A stretch of 61,323 nucleotides of DNA, from assembly GCA_964632175.1 (NCBI GenBank), contig CAZWBJ010000005.1:1-61323 (forward strand), read 5' to 3'. Source of the DNA: JAWBSP01 sp964632175. Its GTDB lineage: Archaea; Hadarchaeota; Hadarchaeia; Hadarchaeales; JAWBSP01. The notes below the pieces were generated by a model. It was not told the DNA's origin. It ran no database searches and saw only the letters and a program-made list of their open reading frames with translations. This document shows, piece after piece, positions 23,782-31,808 of the stretch. The position numbers were made by a program, and so were the translations under genes. Numbering within the stretch: position 1 is the stretch's first letter; every line of letters begins with the position of its first letter.

Positions 23782-25389
23782 ATGACCGAAAGAGTGATGC
23801 GGAACTCATCGTATCTGAACGGACAATCCGTTACTGGGACCAGGACTCGGGTGAGGGACGTTAGCCCGACCAGCGGGATGTGCCCGATCTGCATAAAGGA
23901 GTGTCCTTTTCTCTGCGAGATCGGCCTCTCGGCTTTCAGGGGGCGTGAGGTCCTTTATCCTGAACCAGCCCAATATGGGACCAGCACATCGGGCTCGCTC
24001 AAGGACTACGGCCTAGACTGGTCTCACTTTAACATCCTTGCCAGGCTGAGGGGGGCCAAGGGCATCGCAGCGGATCCGGACCAGGCGCTCTTCCCAAATG
24101 TCGACATCAGCTCCGAACTCGGTGGGATCCCGCTCAAGATACCCTTAGCCATCGGAGCATTCGGTTCAACGGCGGTGGCAAAGAACAACTGGGATGCCCT
24201 GGCGATCGGGGCCGCGTTGTCTGGCATCAATCTGATCATAGGTGAGAACGTCTGTGGGATGGATCCGGAGGCAAGGTTCACCAACGGAAAAGTTGTACAC
24301 TCGCCGGATATGGAATACAGGGTCAAAAAGTTCAGGGAATTCTGGGACGGCAAACACGGCGACCTCTCTGTTCAGACAAACGTTGAGGATCAGAGGCTTG
24401 GTGTTGACGTCTATGTGATCTCCAAGCTTGAGGTCAATATCGTCGAGAGGAAATGGGGGCAGGGGGCGAAGGCGATCGGTGGCGAGGTGAGGCTCGACTC
24501 GATAGAGCGGGCACTGACCCTTAAGAAAAGGGGGTATCTCGTCATCCCCGACCCCGAGGACAAATCAGTTCAGGAGGCGTTCAAGGCCGGCATGTTCAAG
24601 ACCTTCGAAAGGCATAGCAGGGTTGGTATGCCGGCCGAGCGGGACTTCGTCGAGGATGTGGAGTGGCTGCGCGAACAGGGGGCCAAAAAGGTCACCCTCA
24701 AAACCGGGGCTTACAGCCCGGCCGATGTCGCGTGGACGATGAAGGTGGCGTCAGAGGCTAGGGTTGACTACATAACTTTCGACGGGGCCGGGGGTGGCAC
24801 CGGCATGAGCCCAGTCCCAATGATGAACGAGATGGGTACTCCGACCGTTTATCTCGAGGCGCAGGTGCTGAAATGCGCACAGATCCTAAAGAAGAAGGGG
24901 CGTTATGTGCCTGACATAGCCATGGCCGGCGGCTTCATCAACGAGACGCAGATTTTCAAGAGCATCGCCATGAGCAATTTCGGCGACGGGCCATTCGTCA
25001 AGGCAATAACCATGGCGAGGGCACCACTTACGGCCGCTATGAAGGCCCAGTACTTCGTCGAGCTGGCCATCCAGAAAAAATTGCCTCGGGATTTTGCCTT
25101 GCAGTACGGTGAGGACCCGAACAAGTTCTTCGTGGCGATACCTGAGCTGAAGGAGAAGTACGGCCAGAGGTTCAAGGACATCCCGCTACCGGCAATAGGT
25201 GTTTACACATACCTGACTGACAGAATAGGAGTTGGGCTCAAGCAGTTGATGGCCGGAGCGCGGAAGTGGAAGCTGGAACTGATCGACAGAAGCGATCTGG
25301 CGGCGCTGGATAAGAGGGCCTCCGAAGTTACCGGGATACCGATGATTGACGAAGTTGAATCCGAACTTTTCGAACAAATCCTCGAGTAG
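23782..25389 (+). CDS. FMN-binding glutamate-synthase-family protein
   Basis: 535 residues. The central region matches the GltB synthase domain (FMN barrel), with NWDALAIGAALSGIN, a KLEVNIVERKWGQGAKAIGGEV segment and the FDGAGGGTGMSPVPMMNEMGTPTV flavin/2-oxoglutarate loop. There is no glutaminase domain and no GXGXK alpha domain. An N-terminal cysteine set C34-x2-C37-x3-C41-x3-C45 may bind an Fe-S cluster. This is the stand-alone archaeal type of glutamate synthase. Whether it uses ammonia, or the NfnB/GltD-like protein at 11550 as electron donor, is not shown. Confidence 0.85.
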   Translation: MTERVMRNSSYLNGQSVTGTRTRVRDVSPTSGMCPICIKECPFLCEIGLSAFRGREVLYPEPAQYGTSTSGSLKDYGLDWSHFNILARLRGAKGIAADPDQALFPNVDISSELGGIPLKIPLAIGAFGSTAVAKNNWDALAIGAALSGINLIIGENVCGMDPEARFTNGKVVHSPDMEYRVKKFREFWDGKHGDLSVQTNVEDQRLGVDVYVISKLEVNIVERKWGQGAKAIGGEVRLDSIERALTLKKRGYLVIPDPEDKSVQEAFKAGMFKTFERHSRVGMPAERDFVEDVEWLREQGAKKVTLKTGAYSPADVAWTMKVASEARVDYITFDGAGGGTGMSPVPMMNEMGTPTVYLEAQVLKCAQILKKKGRYVPDIAMAGGFINETQIFKSIAMSNFGDGPFVKAITMARAPLTAAMKAQYFVELAIQKKLPRDFALQYGEDPNKFFVAIPELKEKYGQRFKDIPLPAIGVYTYLTDRIGVGLKQLMAGARKWKLELIDRSDLAALDKRASEVTGIPMIDEVESELFEQILE

Positions 25390-25580
25390 TATCACGTTCT
25401 GGTCGGCTGCTTACCTTTGAGGTGCTTAGGCAAATGGCTAAGGATGTTGAGCTGCGCATACCGGCGATAAGATCGTCCGTGAGAAGTTCCTCCGATCAGT
25501 TTTGACAAAATCGTTTATCGCTCCTCATCTCTCTTTACGTCCAAGGTCAGGAAGGAGACATCTCAAACTTTTCTCATGGG

Positions 25581-25665
25581 TGCGGGGGAGGGGATTTGAA
25601 CCCCTGAACCCCTACGGGACGAGGTCCTAAGCCTCGCACCTTTGACCAGGCTTGGCTACCCCCGC
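25581..25665 (-). tRNA. tRNA-Leu (anticodon TAG)
   Basis: Acceptor GCGGGGG/CCCCCGC, anticodon stem CGAGG/CCTCG with loop CTTAGGA (TAG), a long variable arm (TCCCGTAGGGG-type), T-arm AGGGG-TTCAAAT-CCCCT and discriminator A. CCA is not encoded. Confidence 0.95.
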
Positions 25666-25694
25666 TATTTCCCCGCTATTTAAATTTGCGATTG

Positions 25695-25904
25695 TTACCA
25701 AATTTTTTTCGGAAGTTTTTTGGTGAGATAGTCACGTCTCGCCATCAGTTCAAACTGGGCGCTCTTCTTTGCCTGTTTGTAGCATCTCTTGCAGTAGCAT
25801 CTCCCCAAGACCTTCTTGGCACATTCCCGGTGCAGGACGGCGGCGCAAGTAGAGCATCTGACACCTCGTTCCTTTATCTCCCCCCCGCACTCCACGCACG
25901 GCAT
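25695..25904 (-). CDS. Small zinc-binding protein (RING-like cysteine pattern)
   Basis: 69 residues starting MPCVECGGEIKERG. Cys and His positions follow CxxC ... CxxC ... HxxC ... CxCxxC, which suggests two zinc sites, with a basic C-terminus (RRDYLTKKLPKK). Its start overlaps the stop of the flavin reductase gene (TAATG), so the two are co-translated. No specific function can be assigned. Confidence 0.75.
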   Translation of the reverse strand: MPCVECGGEIKERGVRCSTCAAVLHRECAKKVLGRCYCKRCYKQAKKSAQFELMARRDYLTKKLPKKIW

Positions 25905-26443
25905 TAGGCACTTACTCTCCTTCCTAGCCTGACGAAGAGCTCTCCCCCCAGCTGATAGACTAGGTCAGCCTGCTCCGTGTAGCACTCGCCGTCGAAGTAA
26001 TTCGGATCGGCGTAGGCCTCCAGAACTTCCCCTACAAAGAGGGTGTGGTCGCCCAGCTCCACCTCTTTATGTAGCCTGCACTCTATATGAGCCACGCATT
26101 CCGAGATGATGGGGGTCTTCAGGTGCTTGGCGGGAGCCGGGGTGAGTCCGCACCTCGAGAACTTGTCCGTATCCCTCCCGCTGCAGGATCCCGTTTCCAT
26201 GACCGCCTTCAGGAGCTGGAGGGTGGGGATGTTTATTACGAACTCCCCCGCTTTCCGTATGAGCTCGTGGGAATACCGCTTGGGTGAAAGTGAAATCCCG
26301 ACGAGTGGGGGCTCGAAGGAGAGAGGTATAGACCAGGCGACGGGAACGATGTTGGCCCACCCCTCCCCCCTGCATGTCACCAGCACCACCTGTCTCGGGT
26401 ACAGCAACCGGTAAATCCTCCTCCCAGAGACGGGACGTTTCAT
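25904..26443 (-). CDS. Flavin reductase-like FMN-binding protein
   Basis: 179 residues of the flavin reductase-like domain (DIM6/NTAB type): YPRQVVLVTCRGEGWANIVPVAW at the N-terminus, a PPLVGISLSPKRYSHELI segment and a GDHTLFVGEVLEAYAD strand. Such proteins bind FMN and reduce flavins or act as flavoprotein partners. Divergent from the rRNA methyltransferase gene, with 48 bp between starts. Confidence 0.87.
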   Translation of the reverse strand: MKRPVSGRRIYRLLYPRQVVLVTCRGEGWANIVPVAWSIPLSFEPPLVGISLSPKRYSHELIRKAGEFVINIPTLQLLKAVMETGSCSGRDTDKFSRCGLTPAPAKHLKTPIISECVAHIECRLHKEVELGDHTLFVGEVLEAYADPNYFDGECYTEQADLVYQLGGELFVRLGRRVSA

Positions 26444-26491
26444 TGATAGGTTGGGAAAGGCGGATAAAGCACCATCGACCCTTCAAGTTGG

Positions 26492-27589
26492 ATGAGATTA
26501 CAGGTAACTGAACTCTCTCCCGGGGGTGAGGGGCTCTCCAGCTGGGAGGGGAAGAAGGTAAGGGTTCTGGGCTCCCTTCCCGGCGAGGAGGTGGAGGCGA
26601 AGGTGCTGAGGGAGGACAGGGAGGTGGTGGCGGTGGCAGAGGAGATTTTGACGCCCTCCCCTGAGAGGGTCAGCCCGTTATGTCCCTTGTTCCCCAGATG
26701 CACGGGCTGCCAGCTCCAGCATCTAAACTACTCCTCGCAGCTGGAGTTCAAGCGTTCAAAGGTGGAGCAGGCCCTGCAGGTGCGGGCGGAAAGACCCATC
26801 TCCTGCGGGGAGTGGGAGTACCGCAACCACGCGAGGCTGACGGCGGAGAGGGGCGAGATAGGTTTCGTCAACAAATACACGGAGGAGTTCATCAGGGTGG
26901 ATCGCTGCCTTCTAATGGCCCCCCTCATAAATGATCTCCTTTCCCAGCTTCAGGGCAGGTGCGCGAGCACAATGGTCTCCATTAGGGCAGGGGTCAGGAC
27001 GGGGGAGTATCTCGTCCAGCCCGAGCTTCCCCTCCCTTCCCCGGCCACGGGTCAGCCCTTCTACCATGAGATCCTGCTCGGCCGGAGGTTCAGGATTTCC
27101 TCCCCCTCATTTTTCCAGCCCAACACAGAGGGAGCGGAGACGATGATCCGAACTTTGAGGGAGTGGATAGGGAGCGCGGGCAGGGTTATGGATGCCTATG
27201 CGGGCGTGGGGACCTTCTCCGCTCTCCTCTCCGACCTCGCCTCGGAGGTGGTGGCGGTGGAGGAGTCCCCCTCTGCCGAGAGGGACGCCCGCTTCAATTT
27301 GAGGGGGTTGTCTAACGTGAGGTTCATAAGGAAGAAGGTGGAGGAGGTCCTCCCCGTAGAGGGGCTGGATGTTCTCATCTTGGATCCCCCTAGGCAAGGC
27401 TGCTCGAGAGAGGTGCTGGAGGCCATAGCCCGGGCACCGCCGCGGAAGGTGGTGTACATCTCCTGCAACCCATGGACGATGGGGAGGGATCTGAGGCAGC
27501 TGAAGGGGTTCACGATTGAGAGGGTGCAGCCCATCGATCTCTTCGCCCAGACCCAGCACATTGAGTGTATGGCACTGTTAACTAGGTGA
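26492..27589 (+). CDS. TrmA/RlmD-family RNA uracil-C5 methyltransferase with TRAM domain
   Basis: 365 residues. The N-terminal TRAM domain (about 1-52) precedes a [4Fe-4S] Cys set (C-x5-C-x2-C in CPLFPRCTGC, plus a later Cys near SCGEWEYRN). The SAM-binding motif is VMDAYAGVGTFSALL, and the catalytic motifs are LDPPRQGCSREV and YISCNPWTMGRDL. It transfers a methyl group to uracil C5 in tRNA or 23S rRNA; the exact site is not deducible. Its stop is 4 bp before the maf start. Confidence 0.93.
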   Translation: MRLQVTELSPGGEGLSSWEGKKVRVLGSLPGEEVEAKVLREDREVVAVAEEILTPSPERVSPLCPLFPRCTGCQLQHLNYSSQLEFKRSKVEQALQVRAERPISCGEWEYRNHARLTAERGEIGFVNKYTEEFIRVDRCLLMAPLINDLLSQLQGRCASTMVSIRAGVRTGEYLVQPELPLPSPATGQPFYHEILLGRRFRISSPSFFQPNTEGAETMIRTLREWIGSAGRVMDAYAGVGTFSALLSDLASEVVAVEESPSAERDARFNLRGLSNVRFIRKKVEEVLPVEGLDVLILDPPRQGCSREVLEAIARAPPRKVVYISCNPWTMGRDLRQLKGFTIERVQPIDLFAQTQHIECMALLTR

Positions 27590-27592
27590 AAC

Positions 27593-28219
27593 TTGGGAGA
27601 GCGGACTCCACTCCCGATTTTGCTGGCCTCCAAGTCCCCGAGGAGGATAAGTCTCATGCGGAGCTTGGGTTTAGATTTCCAGATTGTCGAGCCTGAGGAG
27701 CCCGCACATCCCTCCCGCTCGGCGGATCCTGCCCGGCTTGCGGAGAGGCTGGCGGTCGCCAAGGCGCTCCAGTTCAGGGGGAAGGGGGTAGTAGTGGCGG
27801 CCGATACGCTGGTGGTTAGGGGGGAGAAAATATACCCCAAGCCATCCAGCGAGGAGGAGGCGCGGAATATTCTCCGAGAGCTGAGAGGTGGAGCGCATGA
27901 GGTGATCACGGGGGTGGCGGTCACATACCTCGATCGTCTTCTGGTGTCCAGCGAGCGAACCACGGTCGTGATGAGGAATCTCTCAGAGGGGGAGATTCTA
28001 GAGTACTTGGAATCTGGAGCACCCATGGACAAGGCGGGAGCTTACGGCATACAAGATGAGCTCAGGCCCGTTCAAAGCTTTGAGGGCTGCTACCAGAATG
28101 TGGTTGGTCTGCCGCTCTGCAGCCTCTCCAGGCTCCTGAAAGGCTTCGTCGAGGTGAAGGCCACGCTCCCAGAGGAGTGCATCCCCTGTCCAAGGGCAAG
28201 GGAGCTGGCAGGGGTTTAA
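27593..28219 (+). CDS. maf: Maf-type nucleoside triphosphate pyrophosphatase
   Basis: 208 residues, TTG start. The Maf signature ILLASKSPRRISLMRSLGLDF and the catalytic VVAADTLVV motif with GGAHEVITGVAV and AGAYGIQDE identify the family, which hydrolyses dTTP/UTP and modified nucleotides to monophosphates. An extra C-terminal tail CIPCPRARELAGV contains a CxxC pair. It follows the methyltransferase with almost no gap. Confidence 0.92.
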   Translation: MGERTPLPILLASKSPRRISLMRSLGLDFQIVEPEEPAHPSRSADPARLAERLAVAKALQFRGKGVVVAADTLVVRGEKIYPKPSSEEEARNILRELRGGAHEVITGVAVTYLDRLLVSSERTTVVMRNLSEGEILEYLESGAPMDKAGAYGIQDELRPVQSFEGCYQNVVGLPLCSLSRLLKGFVEVKATLPEECIPCPRARELAGV

Positions 28220-28238
28220 AGCCGGAAATCAAAGAGGG

Positions 28239-29510
28239 ATGAGAAAAGTATATATCCTCGCCGCGGCGGTGGTTTACGCAGCTATTTTTGGCTGGATCTT
28301 TATAAAAAACCTCGCCTCTGACACCGACTACCCCTACCACCTGCATGCCGTTTGGGCAGTGAACCAGGGCCATCTCCTCCGCGACCCCTTCCTCAATCGC
28401 GGGAACTCGTTTACCCTTGCCTACGGTGCCCCCGCCTATCTCTTGGGCGGTGTTCTCTATCCGCTTTCCGGCGTTTATACCGTTGCTCTTCTCCTGCTTC
28501 TCATCCTCCCCCTCCTCTGGCTAGGGTTGAGGCACCTGTTTGGTCCGGGTAAGGATGCTGATCTAATAGCTCTGGCATGCCTGCTCAACCCTCTTACTGT
28601 CTATTTCTTTCTCACCTCCAAGCTTCCCTTCCTCTGGGGGGCGTCGTTTGCCGCCTTTTCTCTATCCATGTACAAGAGGGGAAAGGGTTTCCAAGCTGCT
28701 CTGCTGGGGCTGCTCGCCGTGATCACTCATCCCCTTTCGCTCGTTTTTTTGGCCGCGGTTCTTCTGGTGAAGTTCGAGTTGCGCAAGTGGCTGGTTTTTT
28801 ACTCGCCCGTCTGCTTGGTGGCCCTCCTCCAACTCCTCCTCCTTTTTGGTGCGGGTGGAGGGGGAGGTCCTTCCCGAATATCCCCGCACAACCTGCTGCT
28901 GCTGGCCGGTTCACTTTCCCTCCTTTTCGCCCTGAGGCCACAATCTAGGTTCCCTCTTCTGCTGGGGATTTCTCTCACGGGACTGGCGCTTGCCCTGGGC
29001 TTCCCTTCTTCCTACTACTTTGACAGGTTTGCTTGGGCCGTTCTAACGGTCTCCATGCCTTTCATCTTCCCCCTCCTCACAAAGCCCAAGTCTCCGCTCC
29101 CTTTTCTCCCCCCATTTTGCATATTACCCCTTTTGGTCGCGGGGGTCACCGCGGTCACGGCTTATCCGGACAACCCCGAAGTTTATGAGAACCTCATCGC
29201 GGATAACGGGGTGGTGGGAGAACTTAGGGAGGGATACGTCAGATACTCGGGCGACGGGTCGGCGCTCTATTTCCTTCCTCTCGCCGGCGTCAGGTTATCC
29301 AACTCGGGCGCGCTCCCCTTTGAGATGAGGTTGGAGAACGATCCTCTTCTCTTTTGTAAAAGAATGGTGGAGGAAAATGTTAGTTTCGTGTTGGTTTATT
29401 CCAAGTCGCCTGAGGAGAACTATCTCCTACAGTTGAATTTCCCCTTGTTCTACTCTCAGGAAAACCTCAGAATATACGAAGTCCCAGAGTGGGTGCGGGC
29501 AGAATACTAG
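28239..29510 (+). CDS. Polytopic membrane protein, GT-C-like candidate
   Basis: 423 residues, about ten transmembrane helices followed by a soluble C-terminal domain of about 110 residues (from AYPDNPEVYENL). An early luminal loop carries DTDYPYHLHAVWAVNQGHL, an acidic pair and His cluster like the first loop of GT-C glycosyltransferases and PF10131-like membrane proteins. It probably acts on a lipid-linked substrate at the outer face, but neither donor nor acceptor can be named. Starts 20 bp after maf. Confidence 0.6.
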   Translation: MRKVYILAAAVVYAAIFGWIFIKNLASDTDYPYHLHAVWAVNQGHLLRDPFLNRGNSFTLAYGAPAYLLGGVLYPLSGVYTVALLLLLILPLLWLGLRHLFGPGKDADLIALACLLNPLTVYFFLTSKLPFLWGASFAAFSLSMYKRGKGFQAALLGLLAVITHPLSLVFLAAVLLVKFELRKWLVFYSPVCLVALLQLLLLFGAGGGGGPSRISPHNLLLLAGSLSLLFALRPQSRFPLLLGISLTGLALALGFPSSYYFDRFAWAVLTVSMPFIFPLLTKPKSPLPFLPPFCILPLLVAGVTAVTAYPDNPEVYENLIADNGVVGELREGYVRYSGDGSALYFLPLAGVRLSNSGALPFEMRLENDPLLFCKRMVEENVSFVLVYSKSPEENYLLQLNFPLFYSQENLRIYEVPEWVRAEY

Positions 29511-29522
29511 AATGCTCCCAGG

Positions 29523-29595
29523 TGGGCCCGCTGGGATTCGAACCCAGGATCTTCGCCTCGTCAAGGCGACGTCTTAACCACTGGACCACGGGCCC
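29523..29595 (-). tRNA. tRNA-Val (anticodon GAC)
   Basis: Acceptor GGGCCCG/CGGGCCC, anticodon stem TCGCC/GGCGA with loop TTGACGA (GAC), T-arm CTGGG-TTCGAAT-CCCAG, discriminator A. CCA is not fully encoded. No intron. Confidence 0.95.
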
Positions 29596-29620
29596 TCTCA
29601 ATTTTCCGCGGGGTAAAATA

Positions 29621-30328
29621 TCAGTCTGTCTGAACTTTCTTCCCGCAGCTGGCGCAGAACTTCGCCCCCTCCACAAGTTTGCTCCCACAGAAGGGGCAGA
29701 ACTGGGCACCTGCTAGGGCTTTTGGTTTCTCCTCTATCTTTTTGGCAATCCTCTTCAGGTAGGGGGCCTCTGCGTACTCCTCCTGGTACTTGAAGATGAG
29801 GTCTTTCACCGAAAAGGGATCCTTAACCCCATAGATACAGGTGGAAGGGGAGGCAACGGCTCGGACAGTGGTGGATACGGGTCCCCCCACTACGATGGGT
29901 CCAGGGATCCTCCCATAACCAGCTCCAGCATGCCAGCCTGTGGTTCCTAACCCCAATCCTGACTTGGTGACTGGAATCACGTTTCCAAATCCCACAATTC
30001 TCCCAACAATCCCCACATCCACCACCACATCGGAGAGGTCATCGTACTGAATCTGGCGGGTGGAAATGGTTATGAATTTTCGGTAAATCACGATGCGCTT
30101 GTTGGTCAGATAGTAGGTGAAGGCTCCGGAGTAGTAATAGGTTGCAAGCAGAAGGAGGGCACCGAGCAAAACTAGGAGGAGGAACCATCCGCTGAAGGAA
30201 AGAAGGAGCAGCCCGAGTGCTAGAACGAAAAGGGAGCCAATATAGTACCCAAGGAAGGCCCATGGGCGGACAGGTTTGAGGGTCTGCAAGATGTTTTCTT
30301 GGGGGAGAAGCGAGAAGGGGGCTGACAT
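29621..30328 (-). CDS. Membrane PH-domain protein with C-terminal zinc ribbon
   Basis: 235 residues. Two transmembrane helices (about 25-45 and 48-66) precede a bacterial-type PH domain (YYLTNKRIVIYRKFITISTRQIQYDDLSDV), which has a Gly-rich insertion (SGLGLGTTGWHAGAGYG). The C-terminus is a CPFCGSKLVEGAKFCASCGKK zinc ribbon. It sits between tRNA-Val and the diphthine synthase gene, whose stop is 7 bp from its start. A role in membrane-stress or secretion-related assembly is possible but unproven. Confidence 0.75.
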   Translation of the reverse strand: MSAPFSLLPQENILQTLKPVRPWAFLGYYIGSLFVLALGLLLLSFSGWFLLLVLLGALLLLATYYYSGAFTYYLTNKRIVIYRKFITISTRQIQYDDLSDVVVDVGIVGRIVGFGNVIPVTKSGLGLGTTGWHAGAGYGRIPGPIVVGGPVSTTVRAVASPSTCIYGVKDPFSVKDLIFKYQEEYAEAPYLKRIAKKIEEKPKALAGAQFCPFCGSKLVEGAKFCASCGKKVQTD

Positions 30329-30334
30329 TCTTTT

Positions 30335-31351
30335 TTAACCTTCAACCAATTTATCCCTACTGGTATGAAGAAGCGCCCAAGCCCATATCAGGCACTCAAA
30401 GCTTTTTACCAAGTCTCCCCTTTTCCTGAAGTGCTCGGAGTCTTGGAGGTAAGCGAGGATGTTTTCCATTTCGGGCCTGTTTTTCAGCGGTTCCACTTTC
30501 TTCTCCAGCTTTTCGGTCCACTTCTCTATCTCCTCAAGAAGCTCCTCCTTCAGGCCCTTCACCTGGAGAGATTCTTGCTTCGCGAGGATCTCGGGAGGAA
30601 CTCCAGCGAGGGTTTTGAGGGCCTCCGCCTCTAAGAAATGCAGCTTTCCTGGAACCACCAGAGCGTGAGGGGGAGGCCCGAAGTCTACTTCCGCCAATTT
30701 TTCAGCCCTATCCCCTCTCACTAGACAATCGTCTCCCCCGGCCCTCGCTACTATCACCGCTAGCCTTTTTCCGGTGAAGTAACCCCTTTGCCGCTGGTTT
30801 TCGAGCTGGAGGAGATAGCGGATCCCCTCGTTGGCAGTCATGTACCTGCTTTCCTCCGCCTTCACGTCCAAAAAGAGGAGAGTGTGGAGTCCCCTCTCCA
30901 AGTTCTCCCCCAGCACCTCGTATGGATGGGCGGAGGTCTGGTCGAGGGGGAGGGTGGCTGAGCGGCCAAACTTGTAGTTCTGGAGCCCCGTCAGCCCCGC
31001 CACCGCAGAGATTATCGAGGAGGAGTGAACGACCTTGGTTTGGATCCCCAGAGATATGGCTTTCAGCCGCAGGGCCACATGTGTGGTGGCAATCATGGGA
31101 TCCCCCGGAACCAGCAGCACCACCCTCTTTACCGCTGAGGCTTTCAGAAGCTCTTCCCCTTCCTCTATCTCCCTGCGGTCGAGTACCTTTACTCTTTTTC
31201 CGATGATTTTCTCGAGGTTGGGGAGCTCGAGCTTGGGAAGGGGACTGGTGTAGAGTTCGGCGTAGACCTCGTCCGCCTGTTGGAGTTCCTTAAGCCCCTC
31301 TAGGGTCAGGCTCTCCTCCCCTCTTATCCCCAGTCCCACAAATGCAAGCAT
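30335..31351 (-). CDS. dphB: Diphthine synthase fused to DUF357
   Basis: 338 residues against a usual ~260. Residues 1-250 are DphB: MLAFVGLGIRG (SAM pocket), VVLLVPGDPMIATTH and SSIISAVAGLTGLQNYKFGRSATLP. It methylates the modified histidine of EF-2 in diphthamide synthesis. The last ~85 residues, with NILAYLQDSEHFRKRGDL and FECLIWAWALL, match DUF357, normally a separate small archaeal protein. No stop or frame break separates the parts. The divergent PIN-protein gene shares the upstream region. Confidence 0.9.
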   Translation of the reverse strand: MLAFVGLGIRGEESLTLEGLKELQQADEVYAELYTSPLPKLELPNLEKIIGKRVKVLDRREIEEGEELLKASAVKRVVLLVPGDPMIATTHVALRLKAISLGIQTKVVHSSSIISAVAGLTGLQNYKFGRSATLPLDQTSAHPYEVLGENLERGLHTLLFLDVKAEESRYMTANEGIRYLLQLENQRQRGYFTGKRLAVIVARAGGDDCLVRGDRAEKLAEVDFGPPPHALVVPGKLHFLEAEALKTLAGVPPEILAKQESLQVKGLKEELLEEIEKWTEKLEKKVEPLKNRPEMENILAYLQDSEHFRKRGDLVKSFECLIWAWALLHTSRDKLVEG

Positions 31352-31389
31352 GCAAGATTTTAACCCGAATGCATAAGTATGAATTGGCG

Positions 31390-31782
31390 GTGCTTAAAAT
31401 CGTCGCGGACACGAGCTTTCTCATGATTCCAGGCCTTTTCAGAGTAGACATTTTGGCCGAGCTGAACAGGATCCTGCAACGCAGGTACGAGATCTTGGTC
31501 CCCGAGCCGGTGGTGAGGGAGCTTGAATACCTTTCGCGGAGGGGAACTCCCTCAGAGCGTTCTGCCGCGAGGCTCGCCCTCTCTGCTCTCGATCAAATGA
31601 AGATCCTTCCCTCCTCCTCCGAGAGCGCCGATCTAACCATTCTCGAAATTGCCAAGAAGCACCCAGACTATCTGGTGGCCACGGCAGACTATCTCCTTCA
31701 GAAAAGGCTCCAAAAGCTTGGTGTTAACATCATCAGGCTGAGGCAGCGAACGCACCTGATGCTCGAGAGGGAGATAGAGTAG
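31390..31782 (+). CDS. PIN-domain protein, Fcf1-like
   Basis: About 130 residues. It starts (GTG at 31390) LKIVADTSFLM, the Asp-containing first strand of PIN nucleases. The further acidic positions are in VRELEYL and in ATADYLLQKRLQKLGVNIIRLRQR. It resembles the archaeal Fcf1/Utp23 family implicated in rRNA processing. A TATA-like TTTTAA at 31357-31362 places the mRNA start close to the GTG; an ATG at 31369 would add seven residues. It heads a plus-strand run of information genes. Confidence 0.82.
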   Translation: MLKIVADTSFLMIPGLFRVDILAELNRILQRRYEILVPEPVVRELEYLSRRGTPSERSAARLALSALDQMKILPSSSESADLTILEIAKKHPDYLVATADYLLQKRLQKLGVNIIRLRQRTHLMLEREIE

Positions 31783-31808
31783 AATTTTAACAGGTGAATG
31801 AGTAACTA

